NCBI RefSeq assembly: GCF_038896935.1
Contig: NZ_JBANDC010000001.1
Span: 124,001-188,000, forward strand
Length of the DNA stretch: 64,000 bases
Direction: 5' to 3'
Source of the DNA: Collimonas rhizosphaerae
Lineage (GTDB): Bacteria; Pseudomonadota; Gammaproteobacteria; Burkholderiales; Burkholderiaceae_D
Both the position numbers and the translations under genes were made by a program. Of this stretch, positions 35,109 to 45,356 are shown piece after piece; positions within the stretch are counted from its first letter, which is position 1; each line of letters begins with the position of its first letter. The notes under the pieces were generated by a model that did no database searches, had not been told where the DNA came from, and saw nothing but the letters and a program-made list of their open reading frames with translations.

Positions 35109-37487
35109 ATGAAAATACGCTTGTCGCGCCGAGTACAACTAGGCGCCCTGATTGCGCTGGCTTATGGTTTTGCTGTTCCTGCTGCCTATGCGCAGTCCAC
35201 CGTCAAACAAATCAGCGGCGCCATCCATGATGCGCTCGGCCATCCTTTGCCTGACGCCACGGTCGCTCTGAAAGATGCGGCCGGCAAGGCGGTCGGCAGC
35301 ACCCGGAGCGATCAGCAGGGGCATTTTGTCTTTAGCGACATCGCACCCGGCAGTTATGCCATCAGTGTCGGCAAGCCTTCCTTCCAGTCGGAGAACGGCA
35401 CGGTGACGGTGGCCGACGAGAACGGCGCGACTGCCGACATCACCTTGAAAGCCAGCCAGGGCGGCACAGTCGAGGCCGGCAACGCGGTGGTGATCACCGC
35501 CGATCGCCTGGACCGCGCCAGGAACGGCATCCAGGTGGAAACCGGCAGCAGCATCTATCGCATCGGCCGCAAGGAGATCGCCGCCATGCCGCAAGGCGAA
35601 GACACGGCATTCAACGAGGTCCTGCTGCGCGCGCCCGGCGTGGCGCAGGATTCCTTCGGCCAGCTGCATGTGCGCGGCGACCACGCCAACCTGCAATACC
35701 GCCTGAACGGCATCATCCTGCCGGAAAGCATCTCCGGCTTCGGCCAGACCCTGGACACCCGCTTTGTCGACAGCGTCAGCGTCCTCACCGGCGCCTTGCC
35801 GGCGCAATACGGCTACCGGACCGCAGGCGTGGTGGATATCCACACCAAGAACGGCGAACTGCAGAACGGCGGCAATATCGGCGTGCAGGTCGGCAGCAAC
35901 AATACGCGCCAGGTCAGCGGCGACGTCAGCGGCAGCACCGACACTTTCAGCTACTACATCAACGGTTCTTTTGAAGCCAATAACCTGGGCATCGAAAATC
36001 CTACCGGCGCGTCCAGTGCCTTGCATGACCGCACTTTACAGAACAAGGCCTTCGGTTATTTCTCTTATCTGCTGGATGCGGATACCCGGGTCAGCCTGAT
36101 CCTGGGCAATTCGGACGGCCGTTTCCAGATACCGAACAGCGCTGGCCAGACTCCAAGCTTCCAGCTGGACGGCGTGACCGATTTTCCCTCGGCCAACCTG
36201 AACGAGCGGCAGCGCGAAACCAACCGCTACGGCATCCTTGCACTGCAAGGAAAAATCGGCTCCGACATCGATTACCAGGTAGCCGCATTCAGCCGTTATT
36301 CAAAAGTGCTGTTCGAGCCAGACCAGGCCGGCGACCTGCTGTATACCGGCGTCGCCTCGCGCGTATTGCGTACCGGCCTGGCGAACGGCCTGCAGGCTGA
36401 CGGCAGTTATCGTTTGAACGCCAGCCATACGATACGGGCCGGCATCAACTACACCCGCGAGAACTTGAAGAACAGCGACAACTCGCTGACTTTCCCCGCC
36501 GACGACAGCGGCGCGCAATTGTCGACGCAGCCGATCTCGCTGGCCGACAGCAGCCAGAAGACCACCAACCAGACCGGCATATACCTGCAGGACGAATGGA
36601 AACTGAACGATAAAGTGACCGTGAATTACGGCGCCCGTGCCGACTGGGTGAATGCCTATGTCAGCGCCAGCCAGTTCAGTCCGCGCATCGGCGTGGTGTA
36701 CCAGATGACGCCGCGGACCACCTTCCATGCCGGTTATGCCAGGTACTTCACGCCGCCCGCCAGCGAACTGATCGGTTCGAGCACCATCGCCAGCTTCAAC
36801 GGCACCACCAACGCCCCGGCCAACAACCAGAACGACTCCGTGCAGGCCGAGAGCTCGGACTATTACGACCTTGGCGTCAACCACCAGCTGACCCAGCACC
36901 TGACGGTGGGGCTTGACGGCTACTACAAGAAGGTCAAGAACATGCTGGACGAAGGGCAGTTCGGCTCGGCCTTGCTGTACACGCCGTTCAACTATGCGCA
37001 GGGCAAGGTGTACGGCCTGGAGCTGACGCTGAACTACCACAAGGACAACCTGTCGGCCTACCTGAACCTGGCGCGCTCTACCGCGCTGGGCAAGAACATC
37101 GTGTCGAGCCAGTACAACTTCGGCCAGGATGAACTGAACTATATCTCCAGCCACTGGGTGCATCTGGACCACGATCAAAGCATTACCGCTTCGACCGGCG
37201 TTTCCTACCTGTGGCAGGGCACCACGCTGACGGCGGACGCGCTGTTCGGCAGCGGCTTGCGCAGCGGCTTCGCCAACACCGAGCATTTGCCGGCCTATAC
37301 CGAAGTCAACCTCGGCGCCAGCCATACCTTCAACGACAGCCCGATCGGCAAGTTCACCACGCGCCTGAGCCTGATCAACCTGTTCGACAAAGTCTATGAG
37401 ATCCGCGACGGCTCGGGCATCGGCGTCGGCGCGCCGCAGTTCGGCCAGCGCCGCGCTTTCTACCTGGCCATGACGAAATCGTTCTGA
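35109..37487 (+). CDS. TonB-dependent receptor with N-terminal carboxypeptidase-like domain
   Basis: The 792-residue product has a signal peptide ending AAYAQST, a carboxypeptidase-regulatory-like beta domain (about residues 33-115, with GHFVFSDIAPGSYAISVGK), a plug with LHVRGDHANLQYRLNGIILP, and a barrel ending FYLAMTKSF. GGAG lies eight bases before the ATG. The extra N-terminal domain occurs in receptors of the Oar/SusC style. The ligand is unknown; the DUF2946 protein upstream makes a metal ligand worth testing. A terminator follows. Confidence 0.92.
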   Translation: MKIRLSRRVQLGALIALAYGFAVPAAYAQSTVKQISGAIHDALGHPLPDATVALKDAAGKAVGSTRSDQQGHFVFSDIAPGSYAISVGKPSFQSENGTVTVADENGATADITLKASQGGTVEAGNAVVITADRLDRARNGIQVETGSSIYRIGRKEIAAMPQGEDTAFNEVLLRAPGVAQDSFGQLHVRGDHANLQYRLNGIILPESISGFGQTLDTRFVDSVSVLTGALPAQYGYRTAGVVDIHTKNGELQNGGNIGVQVGSNNTRQVSGDVSGSTDTFSYYINGSFEANNLGIENPTGASSALHDRTLQNKAFGYFSYLLDADTRVSLILGNSDGRFQIPNSAGQTPSFQLDGVTDFPSANLNERQRETNRYGILALQGKIGSDIDYQVAAFSRYSKVLFEPDQAGDLLYTGVASRVLRTGLANGLQADGSYRLNASHTIRAGINYTRENLKNSDNSLTFPADDSGAQLSTQPISLADSSQKTTNQTGIYLQDEWKLNDKVTVNYGARADWVNAYVSASQFSPRIGVVYQMTPRTTFHAGYARYFTPPASELIGSSTIASFNGTTNAPANNQNDSVQAESSDYYDLGVNHQLTQHLTVGLDGYYKKVKNMLDEGQFGSALLYTPFNYAQGKVYGLELTLNYHKDNLSAYLNLARSTALGKNIVSSQYNFGQDELNYISSHWVHLDHDQSITASTGVSYLWQGTTLTADALFGSGLRSGFANTEHLPAYTEVNLGASHTFNDSPIGKFTTRLSLINLFDKVYEIRDGSGIGVGAPQFGQRRAFYLAMTKSF

Positions 37488-37508
37488 GGTACGCGGCAGT
37501 TACGGGAA

Positions 37509-37536
37509 AGGGGGAGCTTGCTCCCTCTTTTTTTTT
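37509..37536 (+). terminator. Rho-independent terminator after the TonB receptor
   Basis: AGGGGGAGC and GCTCCCTCT form a stem around TT and run into nine or more T residues. Confidence 0.85.
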
Positions 37537-37779
37537 CGCATATTTCAGGATATGACATGCGTTTCATAATGTGGAATTGTGAAATGCGAAGCACCATTTT
37601 CATATTTCACTCTCAGGGATTTTATTTCATATCGCAAAAAATGAAAGTTAAGTCATTGAATTTAAATGAAATAAAAATACTTATATGTCTTATATAAGAC
37701 ATTGTTGCCTCGCACAGATAAGCCTACTATTTAGTCATCGGATTTGATTTTACTTTTTGTTTTTAACAGGAGAACGACG
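37537..37779 (+). promoter_or_regulatory. aceA upstream region with repeated ATGAAAT/TTTCAT sites
   Basis: This AT-rich stretch holds at least six near-identical hexamers in both orientations: TTTCAT at 37562, 37598 and 37625, TGAAAT at 37580, and ATGAAA at 37641 and 37666. GCGTTTCA and TGAAATGC also form an imperfect inverted repeat. Such clustering suggests repeated binding sites for a regulator of the glyoxylate shunt. The regulator is not identifiable. Confidence 0.45.
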
Positions 37780-39075
<1,296 letters not shown>

Positions 39076-39147
39076 TTTGCAGGACTAAAAGCTTATTGAA
39101 CGCCGGCTAGCCGGCAGGCTTCTGGCGTTATCTCGCCAGGAGCCATG

Positions 39148-39178
39148 AAGGCCGCATCCCACAAGGATGCGGCCTTTT
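39148..39178 (+). terminator. Rho-independent terminator after aceA
   Basis: AAGGCCGCATCC and GGATGCGGCCTT form a perfect 12 bp stem followed by TTTT. It lies between aceA and the convergent Lrp gene. Confidence 0.85.
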
Positions 39179-39199
39179 ATCATTGGCGAGCGGGTTTGT

Positions 39200-39718
39200 T
39201 CACGCCGGCGGCAAGGGCAGCATGTTGGTCGACTTGATTTCATCCAGGCAGACGCTGGAACGCACGCCGCTGACGCCGCGCATGCGCATCAGCTTTTCCA
39301 TCAGAAAATCCGACAGCTCTTTGAGGTCGTGGGCGGTGACCTTGAGCACATAGTCAAAGTCGCCGGTTACCGAGTAACATTCCAGGATCTGCGGCCATTC
39401 GTTGATGGCGCTCTTGAAGCCGGACAAGTCGTTGATGTGCCCTTTTTCCATCGAGACGTGGACAAAGGCGATCACGAACAAGCCCAGGCTGGCTGGATTC
39501 AGGCGGGTTTCATAGCGTACGATAAAACCCGCTTCTTCCAGCCGTCGATGGCGGCGGTGGCACTGCGGCGCCGACAGGTTGACTGCCTGCGCCAGCTCCA
39601 GGTTGGATACGCGGCCGTTCTGCTGCAGAAAAGTCAACATTTTGCGGTCGATTTGATCGATGTCTATTTTGTGCAATTTATTCTCGATTTGCGTATTTTC
39701 TACGAAATTATATTTCAT
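39200..39718 (-). CDS. Lrp/AsnC-family transcriptional regulator
   Basis: The product (about 172 residues from the ATG at 39718) has the Lrp helix-turn-helix (IDRKMLTFLQQNGRVSNLEL, then AVNLSAPQCHRRHRRLEEAG) and a C-terminal amino-acid-binding RAM domain. It has a roughly 20-residue N-terminal extension before the usual start, and the exact start is uncertain since no clear ribosome site is visible. It is divergent from the aromatic amino acid uptake and breakdown operon and is the likely regulator of it, with phenylalanine or tyrosine as plausible ligand (inference). Confidence 0.88.
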   Translation of the reverse strand: MKYNFVENTQIENKLHKIDIDQIDRKMLTFLQQNGRVSNLELAQAVNLSAPQCHRRHRRLEEAGFIVRYETRLNPASLGLFVIAFVHVSMEKGHINDLSGFKSAINEWPQILECYSVTGDFDYVLKVTAHDLKELSDFLMEKLMRMRGVSGVRSSVCLDEIKSTNMLPLPPA

Positions 39719-39891
39719 AACCGGGTAAACATCGGCCTCAAGTCGCAAGCCAATTTTGAGCGTTAAAAGCTATACTTTTTTCAAAATAACACATGGCGCC
39801 GCAGGGGGAGCAGTACGAAGCAAGTCCCTGTTGCAATATAATAAAGAAGCCGATTTCCGGCAACCAAACTGACTCATTTGGAGACAAAGTC

Positions 39892-40869
39892 ATGAAATTT
39901 CCTTTCTTGCGTTCCGCTATTGCATCCCTGGTCTTGCTGAGCCTGGCGGGCGTATCCGCTTCCGCGGCGTATGCCGCAGATAAAACGGTAGTGGTCACGG
40001 CCATCGTTGAACATCCGGCGCTCGACGCTGTGCGCGACGGCGTCAAGGACGAGTTGAAGGCGGCCGGCTATGAAGCGGGCAAGAACCTGAAGTTCGAATA
40101 TCAAAGCGCGCAAGGCAACAACGCCACGGCGTCGCAGATCGCCCGCAAGTATGCCGGCAGCCGGCCGGATGTCGCGGTCGCGATCGCCACTCCTTCAGCC
40201 CAGGCGCTGGTGGCCGCCACCAAGACCGTGCCTATCGTATACGCTGCAGTGACCGATCCGGTCGCCGCCAAGCTGGTGAAGAGCTGGGATGCATCCGGCA
40301 CCAACGTCACCGGTGTTTCCGACATGTCGCCGCTGGACAAGCAGATCGAACTGATCCGCAAGGTGGCGCCGAAAGCCAAGCGCATCGGCGTGATCTACAG
40401 CCCGGGCGAAGCCAATTCGGTATCCATCGTCGAATCGCTCAAGAAACTGCTGGCCGGCACCGACCTGACCCTGGTCGAAGGCGCCGCCGCCCGCACCATC
40501 GATGTGCCTAGCGCTACGCAAAGCCTGGTAGGCAAGGTCGACGTCATCTACGCGCCGACCGACAACAACGTCATGTCGGCCTTCGAAGGCATCGTCAAGG
40601 TAGCGGAACAGGCCAAGCTGCCTGTGGTTGCCGCCGATACCGGCGCGGTGAAGCGCGGCGCCGCCGCCGCCATCGGCCTCAACTACTACGACCTCGGCCG
40701 CCAGACCGGCAAGATCGTGGTGCGCATCCTGAAGGGCGAAGCCGCAGGCAAGATCGCTTCGCAAACCAGCACGACATTCGAACTCTACGTCAATCCTAAA
40801 GCTGCGCTGAAACAGGGCCTGACCTTGCCGGCTGACCTGGTCAAGTCGGCCAAGGTGGTCGAGCAATAA
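39892..40869 (+). CDS. ABC transporter substrate-binding protein, TrpX family
   Basis: The 325-residue periplasmic protein has a signal peptide ending AAYAADK and the type 1 binding fold of the ABC_sub_bind family: VTAIVEHPALDAVRDGVKDE, ATPSAQALVAATKTVPIVYA and VTGVSDMSPLDKQIELIRK. The related TrpX of streptococci binds tryptophan or tyrosine. It heads an operon with a permease, an ATPase, an amino acid dehydrogenase and 4-hydroxyphenylpyruvate dioxygenase, so tyrosine or phenylalanine is the best substrate guess. GGAG lies 10 bases before the ATG. Confidence 0.88.
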   Translation: MKFPFLRSAIASLVLLSLAGVSASAAYAADKTVVVTAIVEHPALDAVRDGVKDELKAAGYEAGKNLKFEYQSAQGNNATASQIARKYAGSRPDVAVAIATPSAQALVAATKTVPIVYAAVTDPVAAKLVKSWDASGTNVTGVSDMSPLDKQIELIRKVAPKAKRIGVIYSPGEANSVSIVESLKKLLAGTDLTLVEGAAARTIDVPSATQSLVGKVDVIYAPTDNNVMSAFEGIVKVAEQAKLPVVAADTGAVKRGAAAAIGLNYYDLGRQTGKIVVRILKGEAAGKIASQTSTTFELYVNPKAALKQGLTLPADLVKSAKVVEQ

Positions 40870-40984
40870 GATGCGCGCGGATGGCGCCGCCATCCGCTTG
40901 CTGCATCGCTGGTGATTCTGTTTTGTTGGTGAACCGCCTGCCGCCTTGCCGGCAGGGCGGTCCCGAGCTTATTGAAGGAAGTTT

Positions 40985-41932
40985 ATGTCGCTCATCGCTT
41001 CGCTAGGCGCCATTGAGATCGGCCTGATTTTCGGCCTGGTCGCGCTTGGCGTGTTCTTGTCTTTCCGTGTCGTCAATTTTCCCGACCTGACGGTCGACGG
41101 CAGTTTTCCCCTCGGCGGCGCAGTTGCCGCAACCCTGATCGTCTCCGGCTGGAATCCTTTCCTGGCCACCTTCATCGCGCTGCTGGCCGGCGGAGTGGCA
41201 GGCTGCGTGACAGCCTGCCTGAATGTATACCTGAAGATCATGCAATTGCTGGCCAGCATCCTGGTGATGATTGCACTGTATTCGGTCAACCTGCGCATCA
41301 TGGGTAAACCCAACGTAGCGCTGATCAGCGAGCCGACGGTGTTCAGCATGACCAGCATCGGCGACCTGCCGGACTACTGGGTGCAGCCACTGGTGATGCT
41401 GGTGATCGTGCTGATCGCCAAGCTCTTGCTGGATGCGTTTTTTGCCTCCGAGACCGGGCTGGCCATGCGCGCCACCGGCGGCAATGCCCGCATGGCGCGT
41501 GCCCAGGGCATCTCCACCAACCGCCAGACCGTATGGGGCCTGGCGATTTCGAACGCGCTCGTGGCCTTGGCCGGCGCGCTGTTCGTGCAGACCCAGGGCG
41601 GCGCCGATATTTCGATGGGCATAGGCACCATCGTGATCGGACTGGCTGCCGTGATCATCGGCGAAACCGTGGTGCCGGCACGCAGCCTGGTGATCACCAC
41701 CGCGGCCTGCATCTTCGGCGCCGTGCTGTATCGCTTTTTCATCGCGCTGGCGCTGGACATGGATTTCATCGGCCTCAAGGCGCAGGACCTGAATCTGGTG
41801 ACAGCCTTGCTGGTCGGCTTTGCGCTGCTGATACCTAATTTCAAGCGCAGCTTCGGCCGCAAGCGCGGCAATGGAAAACTCAAACCTTCCGGCGGCAGCG
41901 TTGTGCCGGCAACCCAGGAAGGAGAAAACTGA
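40985..41932 (+). CDS. ABC transporter permease (TrpY-like)
   Basis: The 315-residue inner-membrane protein has about eight to nine spans and resembles the branched-chain/sugar permease fold. VVNFPDLTVDGSFPLGGAV and GLAMRATGGNARMARAQGIS match the TrpY-type permeases found with TrpX binding proteins. It overlaps the ATPase gene by one base. GAAGG precedes the ATG. It works with the binding protein upstream and the ATPase downstream. Confidence 0.9.
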   Translation: MSLIASLGAIEIGLIFGLVALGVFLSFRVVNFPDLTVDGSFPLGGAVAATLIVSGWNPFLATFIALLAGGVAGCVTACLNVYLKIMQLLASILVMIALYSVNLRIMGKPNVALISEPTVFSMTSIGDLPDYWVQPLVMLVIVLIAKLLLDAFFASETGLAMRATGGNARMARAQGISTNRQTVWGLAISNALVALAGALFVQTQGGADISMGIGTIVIGLAAVIIGETVVPARSLVITTAACIFGAVLYRFFIALALDMDFIGLKAQDLNLVTALLVGFALLIPNFKRSFGRKRGNGKLKPSGGSVVPATQEGEN

Positions 41933-42726
41933 TGCTGCAGCTGAATAACCTGGAAATCACTTTCAATCCCGGCACGCCTATCGAAAACAAGGTGCTGCGC
42001 GGGCTATCGCTGGAGATCCCGTCAGGGCAGTTCGTGACGGTGATCGGCTCCAACGGCGCCGGCAAGTCGACCATGCTCAATGCCGTCAGCGGCGACCTGA
42101 TGGTCGACAGCGGCAGCATCACCATCGACGGCACCGATGCCACCCGCCGCTCCAGCTGGCAGCGCGCCGACCTGGTGGCGCGGGTATTCCAGGACCCGAT
42201 GGCGGGCACCTGCGAGAGCCTGACGATTGAAGAAAACATGGCGCTGGCGTGGAAGCGCGGCAGCCCGCGCGGCCTGCGTTTTTCCTTGAACCGCCCGATG
42301 CGCGAACTGTTCCGCGAAAAGCTCAGCATCCTTGGCCTGGGCCTGGAAAACCGCCTGTCCGATCGCATGGGACTGCTGTCAGGCGGCCAGCGCCAGGCCG
42401 TCAGCCTGCTGATGGCTTCGCTGCAGCCGTCGCGCATCTTGCTGCTGGACGAACACACCGCCGCGCTCGATCCGAAAACCGCGGCCTTCATCCTGAGCCT
42501 GACGGCAAAGATCGTCGAATCGGGAAAACTGACGGCGATGATGGTGACGCACAGCATGCGCCAGGCGCTCGACTATGGCACGCGCACCGTGATGCTGCAC
42601 GAAGGCAAGGTGATCCTGGACGTGCACGGCGAGCAGCGCAAGGGCATGGATGTGCCTGACCTGCTGCGCATGTTCGAAACCACGCGCGGCGAAAAAATCG
42701 ATGACGACAAGCTGTTGCTGGGCTGA
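41932..42726 (+). CDS. ABC transporter ATPase (TrpZ-like)
   Basis: The 264-residue product has Walker A GSNGAGKST, the signature LSGGQRQAV, Walker B ILLLDEHTAALD and the switch histidine in MMVTHSMRQAL. It starts within the stop codon of the permease gene (TGATG). It powers the three-part importer. Confidence 0.94.
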   Translation: MLQLNNLEITFNPGTPIENKVLRGLSLEIPSGQFVTVIGSNGAGKSTMLNAVSGDLMVDSGSITIDGTDATRRSSWQRADLVARVFQDPMAGTCESLTIEENMALAWKRGSPRGLRFSLNRPMRELFREKLSILGLGLENRLSDRMGLLSGGQRQAVSLLMASLQPSRILLLDEHTAALDPKTAAFILSLTAKIVESGKLTAMMVTHSMRQALDYGTRTVMLHEGKVILDVHGEQRKGMDVPDLLRMFETTRGEKIDDDKLLLG

Positions 42727-42762
42727 CCGGGCAGCAGCGCAGAAAACCCAGACAGGAGAAAC

Positions 42763-44034
42763 ATGAAGGCTTTATTGAATGCGTTTGAAAGCAGGGCGCC
42801 GGAAATCGTCTTTGAATGGCATGACGCGGAGACCCCGGCGCGCGGCTGGATCGTCATCAACTCGCTGCGCGGCGGCGCGGCCGGCGGCGGCACCCGCATG
42901 CGCAGCGGCCTGGACCGGCGCGAAGTGGAATCGCTGGCCAAGACCATGGAAGTCAAGTTCACCGTCTCCGGCCCGGCCATCGGCGGCGCCAAGTCGGGCA
43001 TCGATTTCGATCCGGCCGATCCGCGCAAGGATGGCGTGCTGCGGCGCTGGTACAAGGCAGTCACGCCTTTGCTGAAAACCTATTACGGCACCGGCGGCGA
43101 CCTCAATGTCGACGAAGTCCACGAAGTGATCCCGATGACCGAGAGCTACGGCCTGTGGCATCCGCAGGAAGGCATCGTCAACGGCCATTTCCAGCCGAGC
43201 GACAGCGCCCGCATCCAGAAGGTCGGCCAGTTGCGGATGGGCGTGGCCAAGGTGGTGGAAGACGCGCGCTATACGCCGGCCGCCGGCCGCAAGTACCTGG
43301 TGGCGGACCTGATCACCGGCTGGGGCGTCGCGGAATCCGTATTGCACTACTACCGCCTGTATGGCGGCAGCGTGGCAGGCAAGCGCGTGATCGTGCAGGG
43401 CTGGGGCAATGTCGGTTCGACCGCGGCGTATTACCTGTCGAAGGCCGGCGCACGCGTGGTCGGCATCATCGACCGCAATGGCGGCCTGGTGAAAGCCGAT
43501 GGCTACAGCCATGACGAAGTGCATGCCTTGTTCCTGGCCAAGCAGGGCAATCAGCTGATCGCCGACGGCATGCTGTCGTTCGAGGCATGCAATGCGGCGA
43601 TCTGGAGCGTCGGCGCGGACATCTTCCTGCCTTGCGCCGGCTCGCGCCTGGTCAGGCAGGAACAGGTGGAGCAGATGGTCGCCCACGGCCTTGAAGTGGT
43701 CGCCAGCGGCGCCAACGTGCCGTTTGCCGACAGCGATATTTTCTACGGCCCGATCTATGAAGATGCCGACGCCAAGGTTGCCGTGATCCCGGATTTCGTC
43801 GCCAACTGCGGCATGGCGCGCGCTTTTGCGTTCCTGATGCAAAGCGAGGTTGAAATTTCGGACGAAGCGATCTTCGGCGATGTCTCGGCCACCGTGGCCG
43901 CGGCGCTGGAGAAATGCCATGCGCGTTCGGCCAGCCGCACCGGCATCGCCAAAGTCGCTTTTGAAATCGCCCTGCAGCAACTGATTACGCCAGATACACC
44001 AGAAACCCCGGAGCCGGCTGCTACCCGCAGCTGA
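42763..44034 (+). CDS. Glu/Leu/Phe/Val dehydrogenase family protein
   Basis: The 423-residue product has the catalytic region GGAKSGIDFDPADPRK with the family lysine and a Rossmann NAD(P) site (VIVQGWGNVGSTAAYYL). It oxidatively deaminates an amino acid to its 2-oxo acid. Between an aromatic-type importer and 4-hydroxyphenylpyruvate dioxygenase, the likely substrates are phenylalanine or tyrosine, although glutamate cannot be excluded. The sequence is not a close match to classical hexameric GDH (GGGKGG motif replaced by GGAKSG). The ATG has AGGAG upstream. Confidence 0.88.
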   Translation: MKALLNAFESRAPEIVFEWHDAETPARGWIVINSLRGGAAGGGTRMRSGLDRREVESLAKTMEVKFTVSGPAIGGAKSGIDFDPADPRKDGVLRRWYKAVTPLLKTYYGTGGDLNVDEVHEVIPMTESYGLWHPQEGIVNGHFQPSDSARIQKVGQLRMGVAKVVEDARYTPAAGRKYLVADLITGWGVAESVLHYYRLYGGSVAGKRVIVQGWGNVGSTAAYYLSKAGARVVGIIDRNGGLVKADGYSHDEVHALFLAKQGNQLIADGMLSFEACNAAIWSVGADIFLPCAGSRLVRQEQVEQMVAHGLEVVASGANVPFADSDIFYGPIYEDADAKVAVIPDFVANCGMARAFAFLMQSEVEISDEAIFGDVSATVAAALEKCHARSASRTGIAKVAFEIALQQLITPDTPETPEPAATRS

Positions 44035-44079
44035 TCCGTTTTGACCCAGTCCACCAGACTTTATTTGCAGGAGTTCATC

Positions 44080-45156
44080 ATGTCCGATCTGTTTGAAAAC
44101 CCCATGGGCCTGTGCGGCTTTGAATTTGTCGAATTCGCCTCGCCCACCCCGAACGTGCTGGAGCCGGCATTCGAAGCCATGGGCTTCTCCAAGGTGGCGC
44201 GTCACCGTTCCAAGGACGTGACGCTGTATCGCCAGGGCGATATCAATTTCATCATCAACTACGAGCCGAAGAGCCCCGCTTATTATTTCGCCAAAGAGCA
44301 TGGCCCGTCGGCCTGCGGCATGGCGTTCCGCGTCAATGATGCGCACCTGGCCTACCAGCGCGCGCTGGAACGCGGCGCCGAGCCGATGGAAATCAACACC
44401 GGCGTGATGGAGCTGCGCTTGCCGGCGATCAAGGGCATCGGCGGCGCGCCGCTGTATCTGATCGATCGTTTCACTCCCGGCAAGTCGATCTATGACATCG
44501 ATTTCGAATTCATCGAGGGCGTCGACCGCAATCCGGCCGGCGCCGGCCTGAAAACCATCGACCACCTGACCCACAATGTGTACCGCGGCCGCATGGCGCA
44601 CTGGGCCGCGTTCTACGAGCGACTGTTCAATTTCCGCGAAGTCCGCTATTTCGACATCAAGGGCGAATACACCGGCCTGACCTCGAAGGCGATGAGCGCG
44701 CCGGACGGCAAGATCCGCATCCCCCTGAATGAAGAGTCGTCCAAAGGCTCGGGCCAGATCGAAGAATTCCTGATGCAGTTCAACGGCGAAGGCATCCAGC
44801 ATATTGCTTTGCAAACTGACAACCTGGTGCAGACCTGGGACGCCCTGAAGAAAATGGGCACGCCGTTCATGACCGCGCCGCCGGCGACCTATTACGAAAT
44901 GCTGGAAGGGCGTTTGCCTGGCCATGGCGAGCCGACCGCCGAGCTGCAGATGCGCGGCATCCTGCTGGACGGCGTCTCCAACCAGGACGGCCAGCGCCTG
45001 CTGCTGCAAATCTTCTCGGCGACCACGCTGGGGCCGGTATTTTTCGAATTTATCCAGCGCAAAGGCGACGAAGGCTTCGGCGAAGGCAATTTCAAGGCGC
45101 TGTTCGAGTCCATCGAACGCGACCAGATACGCCGCGGTGTACTGAAATCAGAATAA
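44080..45156 (+). CDS. hpd: 4-hydroxyphenylpyruvate dioxygenase
   Basis: Hpd turns 4-hydroxyphenylpyruvate into homogentisate in tyrosine breakdown using Fe(II) and oxygen. The 358-residue product has two vicinal-oxygen-chelate domains. Iron ligands are expected at the His of IDHLTHNV, the His of GIQHIALQTDN and the Glu of PVFFEFIQRKGD, all present. The ATG at 44080 follows CAGGAG. It closes the operon. The next step, homogentisate dioxygenase, is not in the window. Confidence 0.96.
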   Translation: MSDLFENPMGLCGFEFVEFASPTPNVLEPAFEAMGFSKVARHRSKDVTLYRQGDINFIINYEPKSPAYYFAKEHGPSACGMAFRVNDAHLAYQRALERGAEPMEINTGVMELRLPAIKGIGGAPLYLIDRFTPGKSIYDIDFEFIEGVDRNPAGAGLKTIDHLTHNVYRGRMAHWAAFYERLFNFREVRYFDIKGEYTGLTSKAMSAPDGKIRIPLNEESSKGSGQIEEFLMQFNGEGIQHIALQTDNLVQTWDALKKMGTPFMTAPPATYYEMLEGRLPGHGEPTAELQMRGILLDGVSNQDGQRLLLQIFSATTLGPVFFEFIQRKGDEGFGEGNFKALFESIERDQIRRGVLKSE

Positions 45157-45356
45157 ACTTAGTTGGGTTTTAACAACAACTTGTTTTGGGAGAAAGTTGT
45201 GCTGATATGATGTCCGTTCAACTTTATCCCGGCGACGCTGGAATGGCAGCGTGATGTGGCAGCAGTGGCGGTAAAGCGATGGCGGGGCGACGTGGGGGCA
45301 GGCGTCGCCAGGCTGTCGAAAAAAATCTAAAAAATGTTTAACTTACGGAGAGACGC

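Noticed and set aside
42772..45009. 745-codon minus-strand ORF opposite the dehydrogenase and hpd genes
   Set aside because: It is antisense to two well-recognised enzymes, has no domain-like motif and reads as a low-complexity shadow frame.
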